A stretch of DNA of 64,000 nt from Heterostelium album PN500 (Eukaryota; Evosea; Eumycetozoa; Acytosteliales; Acytosteliaceae). Below the pieces are notes generated by a model, which searched no databases, had not been told where the DNA came from, and was given only the letters and a program-made list of their open reading frames with translations. The DNA lies in contig NW_008805066.1 in the NCBI RefSeq assembly GCF_000004825.1, forward strand, positions 124,001-188,000, written 5' to 3'. Position numbers and translations under genes: made by a program. Shown in pieces: positions 58,839 to 64,000 of the stretch; positions within the stretch are counted from its first letter, which is position 1, and the number at the start of each line of letters is the position of its first letter.

Positions 58839-60536
58839 CAGCAGAGTCCTGTGCAACATTTATGTCGGTCACTTCTGGTTTAAATCAAACTATAACTTAA
58901 TATAATCATTTTTTGGTATCAGTATCTTTTGGAAACATCAGTCGATTTTTTGCAAAAAAAAAAAAAAAAAAGACTCATATCAAAAACTAACAATAATCAA
59001 TAAAAGAAAAAGTAGTAATAAAGAGATACCTAAAGAAAGGCTAATAAGTCTGAGAGTAAATATGTACTGAGTAGGATGGTATAGAGCACAAATACTTTTC
59101 ATAAAGAAGTTGAATAACGTAAGTGCATGCTTAAGTAGTCTCATAATAATCAATCACCATAAAACAAAACTTTTTATTCTAATAATAAGAGAATACTTGA
59201 TTGACTCTGTATGCTCATTGGACCAAACTCATTTCAAACAAATCTAGATAAGATAATAGCGATTACACAAAAAATAAAAAGTCATTAGTTTGCAAATGAT
59301 GCGATTGGTCCCAAAAATGAGGAATAAGATTAAAAAAAAAATATCTGTATGATGATTACAAAAAAAATTAAGAAAAACCCTCAAACTTTAGCACATAACT
59401 TAAAGAAGCAAGAGATTGAAAAAAAAAAAAAAAACAAACATTATTGAGATTTAAAGATAAAATATAGATAAGATTTGTTTGTCTTTATATAAATCCATTA
59501 GTACTTTTAATAAGCAAAAATCACGTACAAACAGGATATAGTACACATAACAAATTTCTTTTTACTTTAAATTTTCAAATCAAAAATTTTTTTTGTGTTT
59601 TAAAATGATTGATCAAGATACAGATAAAAATGCTTCTATTCAATATCCCCACTTTTTTTTTATTAGTCTTTTCGTTTTCAAAATCATACAATTAAATTGT
59701 TTTTGTTTTTTTTTTTTAACAAAAATCATTCATATTTATTATTGTTATTATTATATTATAAATGTGGTTAACACATTACCTACCCTTCCTTGATAGACTG
59801 CCTAAAAGAGCGACTACTTTACTTCTCTCCTGTTAATTCATCCTCCATGGAGATTGTATTAATATTAATACATTAAATTTAATAATTCATTAATGACAAC
59901 GATAAAATCACTATTAAGAACTGATATGGTAATTTATATGTATTTCAGATTGGAATGTCAATCAAAGTTTAAATAAATCACTCACAAGTTAAGTTTAAAA
60001 AATGAATTTAAAAGAAACATTGTGTTCTCCAAAGGACACAACTACTTTCAATCTTTTCTAATTGATTTGGGATGGTGGATATCCATATCAATCTCACCAT
60101 CATTGATTTGATTAATATAAAATAGATATCAATCACCACATATCAAATGTACGACCTTTCTTTTTTTTTTCTTTTAATCAAAAAAAAAAATCATATATAA
60201 ATCTTTATATCAATAAAATGAAAAGAAATCCATATATATAAAGAGGTAGGGTCGAATTGAGTATTAAACAACCATTTCATTTCAATTATATTTATGTAAA
60301 TATTTACATCATCATCAATATTTAAATATTCTTATTCCTTCTATACCAAATTAATATAATAAGATTTAATTTTTATTTATTTTTCTTTACTTTGATCACT
60401 CTATCACTCTCTCATTCTCTTTATTATAATCAAACATAACCACCATATTATTAATGAAATAACTAAACAATTAAATCCTAATCAAATAAAATAAAACAAT
60501 CAAAATATTTATTATTTTGTCTTTTTAAACACACTG

Positions 60537-60563
60537 TATCATATCATATCATATCATATCATA
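60537..60563. repeat. ATATC microsatellite
   Basis: About five tandem copies of the five-base unit ATATC, upstream of the ATP-grasp gene. Confidence 0.8.
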
Positions 60564-60970
60564 AAGACAATTGGAAAAACTCACATAACACACCAATCAC
60601 CCCAATATTCTACAACTTTTTATATCTAATTTTAATAATCTTATTTCTGCAGTAGTCTTATATATCCAACTTGATACAAACCAGATAATTGAGTACTGAA
60701 TTTGGTTAGTTATCTATAGAACTCTTTGTTTTTAAACAGCCAGTTGCTTTTACAAACCATCAACAATTAATACTTTAATATTTTGTTTTTTAAAATTAAT
60801 TGTTTTCAAATTCCAATATTTGTAGTTTATAGTTGATATTTATTTATTTATTTATTTAATTTTAATATATTTTATTTATTTTTTTTTAACAACTTAATTA
60901 ATCAATTTCATTAACAATAGCAAATAATAAAAGTTCAACTTTTCACACATTTGTGAAGTCAACGAATAAA

Positions 60971-62160
60971 ATGACAATTAATTCTAAAAATTACTTTTCC
61001 AACTCTCACTCTGGCGGTAGAGTAAAACGAATCGGTTTTGTAACTAGTACAGCATTCCCAAATCTCGATGAGGACGATCACATCATGGTCAAAAATGCAA
61101 TCAACCAGTATGAGTGTGAATACTGCATTTGGGACGACAATGAAGTTCAATGGCAATCATTTGATCTATTGATCATTCGTTCGGTATGGGACTATGTCCA
61201 CAAGTTTGAACTTTTCAAGAGATGGATGAAGAAGATTGAATTGCTTGGAATTCAAGTGCTAAATGATTTCAATATTATCCGTTGGAATTGGAATAAGAAC
61301 TATCTCAAGGAGCTAGAGCAGGCCGGTGTTTCAATTGTTCCAAGTCTTTTCGTTGAGAGTACCTCCATTCCCAAGTCACTGCTTCAATATGCACAGGAGG
61401 GAATTCAATTGAAAAAGTTTAACAAGAATCAATATAAATTCGTGTTGAAACCATGTGTTGGTGCAAGTAGCTATGGTACCTATCAATTCACTCTCGACAA
61501 TTGGTCTGACTATCAACAGGAGTTTTCGAATCTAGTCAAGGTCTCTGATATGATAATACAGCCATTTGTTGAAACGATTCAATCAGATGGTGAAACTTCT
61601 TTCATCTTTTTCAACAAGAAGTTTTCACATTCCATTGTCAAGCATCCATCGAAAGACGACTTTAGAGTACAAGAGAACTATGGTGGTACCTATGAAAAGA
61701 ATAAGAATTTAACACAGGATGAAATAGATATTGCTCAATCAATTATGGATTATGTTGGAAAGAAAGGAAAGATATTATATACAAGAATAGATATGGTAAG
61801 TGTTAATTACAGATTGTTGTTATTTTATATTTCTAATTCTAAATATATTAACTAACAAATCAATAATAGTTAAGATACAATAATAGATTATGTCTTAGTG
61901 AATGTGAATTATTCGAACCAACATTATATTTTATGAATGACGATAAGATTGCCAAGAAATTTGTTTCAATGATTGGAGAGAACATCGCCAAACCATCCGA
62001 TCGTTTGGTATCAGTTTCAAGCATCAGTATCGATGCAAATGTATTGGTGGTTGGATCACCTTCCGAGATTGTACGTGGTCGCGCCAAATCGGTATCATCA
62101 CCTCTAATAATAGGACAAGATGAACTTATGATAACCAAAATAAGAAATGTTGCCATTTAG
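60971..62160 (+). CDS. ATP-grasp protein, RimK/cycloserine-ligase (DcsG)-like
   Basis: Two exons, 60971-61795 and 61870-62160, phase 0, giving 371 residues. The fold is the ATP-grasp of small prokaryotic ligases: N-terminal Rossmann part (KRIGFVTSTAFPNLDEDDH, LLIIRSVWDYVHKFELF), then KFVLKPCVGASSYGTYQF as the ATP-binding lysine and Gly/Ser loop, MIIQPFVETIQSDGETSFIF with the metal-proximal Glu, and HPSKDDFRVQENYGGTYE. The last metal-binding acidic residues fall at ILYTRIDM, LSECELFEPTLYFM. Such proteins join an amine to a carboxylate at the expense of ATP; bacterial kin include DcsG and glutathione-synthetase-like enzymes. The substrate here is unknown. The C-terminal 90 residues have no family I recognise. 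The ATG at 60971 is the first in frame. Confidence 0.72.
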
Positions 62161-62510
62161 ATTTACTATTTTTCTTATATAATAATAATTTATTTTTAAA
62201 AAAAATTATAATCAAATAATTTAAATTTTATCAATTATTTCTATCTCTATCACTAATATATATAAAGATTGGATGGAAATATATTTATTTTTAAGTTTTT
62301 TACAATCGTTTTTACAAAAAAAATAATAAAGAATAATTTTGTGACGAATATATCTATCATTCATTCGATAGAATTATGTTCTGAAAATGAAAACTAATTA
62401 AAATTTGTTTTTTTTTTTTTTTTTTTAAAGTTTAATTTAAAAAATTTTTTGTCAACTTTTAATCTTTTGTTAGCATTGCAAGATATATAGATTACATAAA
62501 TTCTTTAAAG
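62161..62510. other. Intergenic spacer
   Basis: AT-rich with long T runs near 62410. It holds the 3' end of the ATP-grasp gene and the promoter of the glutaredoxin gene. Nothing else seen. Confidence 0.5.
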
Positions 62511-63307
62511 ATGTCGATTACAATTACAACATTAGATCAATTAAATGAAGTACTTTCAAATAATAGATTTGTAGTTTTAGATTTTTGGGCAGATTGGTCA
62601 AAGCCATGTTTGTCTATGAACTCAATAGTCGATCAATTAGCTACACAATGTCCAAAGTTAAAGTTTGTAAAGGTATAGATATTAAATATAAATATATTAT
62701 TACTTTTACTTAACATTGTTAATAATTAATATATATATTAATGTATATAATGTACCTATAGATTGAAGCAGAGAAAACAACTGATATATCATTAAAGTAT
62801 GACATTAAATCTGTACCATCATTCTTCTTTGTTAAAGAGAAGACAGTTGTAGATTCGTTGGTTGGTGCCGATCCATCGGCTTTGACAATGAAGTCGTTAC
62901 AGCATCACGCTAAAGCAGACGATGGAAAGGATTCAGGTGCAGCCGCTGCTACACCATCTGCAGAGGTTTTGGGTCGTATCAAGGAACAAGAGGAAGAGGA
63001 AAAGAAGAAATTGAAAGAGAGATTACATTCATTGGTCAATCAACAACCAGTGATGTTGTTTATGAAAGGTACACCAGAAGCACCACAATGTGGATTCAGT
63101 TCAAAGACAGTTGCAATTCTCAACAAAGACGGATTTTCATTTGGTTCATTCAACATCTTGGCTGACCCAGCGGTACGTGAGGGTCTCAAGGAATATTCAA
63201 ACTGGAAGACCTACCCACAATTATATATTAACGGTAGTTTGGTTGGTGGATACGATATTGTAAAGGAGATGCACGAAGAGAATGAATTGGTAGCACTCAA
63301 ACCATAA
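62511..63307 (+). CDS. glrx3: Glutaredoxin-3 (monothiol Grx, PICOT type)
   Basis: Two exons, 62511-62672 and 62762-63307, phase 0, giving 235 residues. It delivers Fe-S clusters and takes part in iron homeostasis in cytosol and nucleus. The N-terminal thioredoxin-like domain (1-105) has WADWSKPCLSMN with one Cys where thioredoxins have WCGPC, as in other Grx3 proteins, and a SVPSFFFVKEKTVVDSLVGA strand with cis-Pro. A Glu/Lys-rich linker (KEQEEEEKKKLKERLHSLV) leads to one monothiol Grx domain with MLFMKGTPEAPQCGFSS (active site CGFS) and SNWKTYPQLYINGSLVGGYD. Yeast Grx3/4 have the same one-Grx layout; animals have two Grx domains. The first exon is short but carries the Trx active site. Confidence 0.92.
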
Positions 63308-63531
63308 AGAAGAAGAATATATGTAGTTTTACAAACAACTCATAAATAAAATAATTTCGTAAATATATTTATATCATATATGTAATGTTTATAATAATAA
63401 ACTAATAGTTTATTTATATATATTATTTTTTATTCTATATATATTTTCTAGATAATATTTCCATTTGTTTAAACTAGTTTTTTTTTTTTTATCTTTACTA
63501 TATTAATATTTTGTTTTTTTTTTTTGGTTAT

Positions 63532-63999
63532 CTAGAGAGATGTTGATTCTCCCACTGAACAAATAGGGAATAAACTACAAAATGAATCCATTAGTTCACC
63601 GAATATCTCTTTAGGATAGGATTTCTTTAGGTTTCTAAGCATAAAAGGAATCGGTTGTTTGTACTCATTCCTTAGACCTGGCAGTGTAAATGAAGGTTCG
63701 CAAATTAAAGAGGAAAACTTTTGATTCAGTATGTGGTTGTTGTAGTTTATTGGGAATGGCTGGTGTGTAACTACTTTGCACGATGAGAAAAATGTGGAGA
63801 GCTGTGAGTTGTAATAGGGAAAGCTTGATTCCCAATTGGAGTGAAGTGTTGGGTAAATCGTTATGAGAGGCGCTGACGTAGTTGGATTGGAGTTGAAGTG
63901 AGACGATGAATAGCTAGAGGTGGAAACAGTGTAGGAAGACGAAGAGTATCCCGAAGACGAAGTGGTGGTTGTAGTTGTGGTTGTGGTTGTTGTCCGTAT
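63532..63999 (-). CDS. Thr/Ser-rich protein of unknown function, cut by the right window edge
   Basis: An open frame of 155 codons plus stop runs leftwards from the window edge to a stop at 63534-63532. Seen from its N-terminal side it begins inside a Thr then Ser/Tyr-rich tract (TTTTTTSSSGYSSSSYTVST). It continues as an ordinary globular-like sequence: APLITIYPTLHSNWESSFPY, TFFSSCKVVTHQPFPINYNN, PSFTLPGLRNEYKQPIPFML, SYPKEIFGELMDSFCSLFPI, and ends GESTSL. GC content and codon use match real exons here. No family recognised; the start lies outside the window. It converges on the glutaredoxin gene. Confidence 0.65.
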   Translation of the reverse strand: MRTTTTTTTTTTTSSSGYSSSSYTVSTSSYSSSHFNSNPTTSAPLITIYPTLHSNWESSFPYYNSQLSTFFSSCKVVTHQPFPINYNNHILNQKFSSLICEPSFTLPGLRNEYKQPIPFMLRNLKKSYPKEIFGELMDSFCSLFPICSVGESTSL

Positions 64000-64000
64000 T

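Larger units (their letters stand above)
58452..60970. other. Long intergenic region with one coding-like island
   Basis: 2.5 kb, the longest gap in the window. Bases 58740-58900 are less AT-rich. They follow an excellent acceptor (CTTGCTGTTTTTGTTGCAG ending at 58746) and stay open for about 50 codons to a TAA, so this may be an orphan exon or a decayed gene. A 12-bp inverted repeat lies inside it. The remainder (59000-60950) is AT-rich with long A and T runs and no gene I can support. Confidence 0.45.

Noticed and set aside
59593-59793. Plus-strand open frame of 66 codons in the long intergenic region
   Set aside because: Composed almost wholly of Phe/Ile/Tyr from T-rich homopolymers, with no splice partners.

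Overview
The window looks like nuclear DNA of a dictyostelid social amoeba. It is very AT-rich and has long A/T homopolymers between genes. Its introns are short (about 50 to 175 bases, GTAAGT/GTATGT donors, T-rich acceptors). Its proteins carry Gln, Asn, Ser and Thr tracts, it has a dictyostelid-type FNIP-repeat gene, and it carries a chromodomain Ty3/Gypsy relic near a tRNA gene. Coding DNA is less AT-extreme than in Dictyostelium discoideum, so a group such as Cavenderia, Heterostelium or Polysphondylium is plausible; this is inference.

Layout. 0-11.4 kb: an edge-cut secreted protein (-), a small unknown gene (+), VPS52 of the GARP/EARP tethering complex (+), a CCDC6-like coiled-coil protein (+) and an organellar-type alanyl-tRNA synthetase (-). 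11.4-21.3 kb: an FNIP-repeat protein, nucleoporin NUP58 and a full ABCC-family ABC transporter, all (+). 21.3-31.6 kb: a gap with decayed coding-like islands, then a head-to-head pair of long paralogous genes built from about five ILEI/FAM3-type domains followed by a caspase-fold domain. 31.6-35.6 kb: the retroelement relic with an inverted flanking repeat, tRNA-Asn(GUU) and a tRNA-like element. 35.6-45.1 kb: a CnoX-like thioredoxin-TPR protein (-), a ten-exon type I membrane protein with beta-helix-like repeats (-), a coilin homologue (+) and a four-CBS protein (-). 45-64 kb: an EamA/SLC35-like transporter (+), a DDHD phospholipase (-), a small secreted Cys-rich protein (+), the ER ubiquitin ligase AMFR/gp78 (+), Aurora kinase (+), an ARA6-like Rab GTPase without a C-terminal prenylation motif (+), an ATP-grasp protein (+), glutaredoxin-3 (+) and an edge-cut Thr/Ser-rich protein (-).

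Most genes are single-copy housekeeping genes of trafficking (VPS52, Rab), ER quality control (AMFR), the nuclear pore and Cajal bodies (NUP58, coilin), mitosis (Aurora), Fe-S/redox chemistry (Grx3, CnoX-like) and lipid metabolism (DDHD). Exon models were built by hand. Each is supported by frame continuity across every junction and, where the family is recognised, by family motifs crossing the junction. No database search was run.

The most unusual content is the divergent ILEI-caspase gene pair at 22.8-31.6 kb. One copy keeps a His/Cys catalytic dyad and has gained a membrane hairpin and a Cys/His-rich tail. The other has lost the dyad His and has gained a LamG-like insertion and a C-terminal DUF5648-like module.
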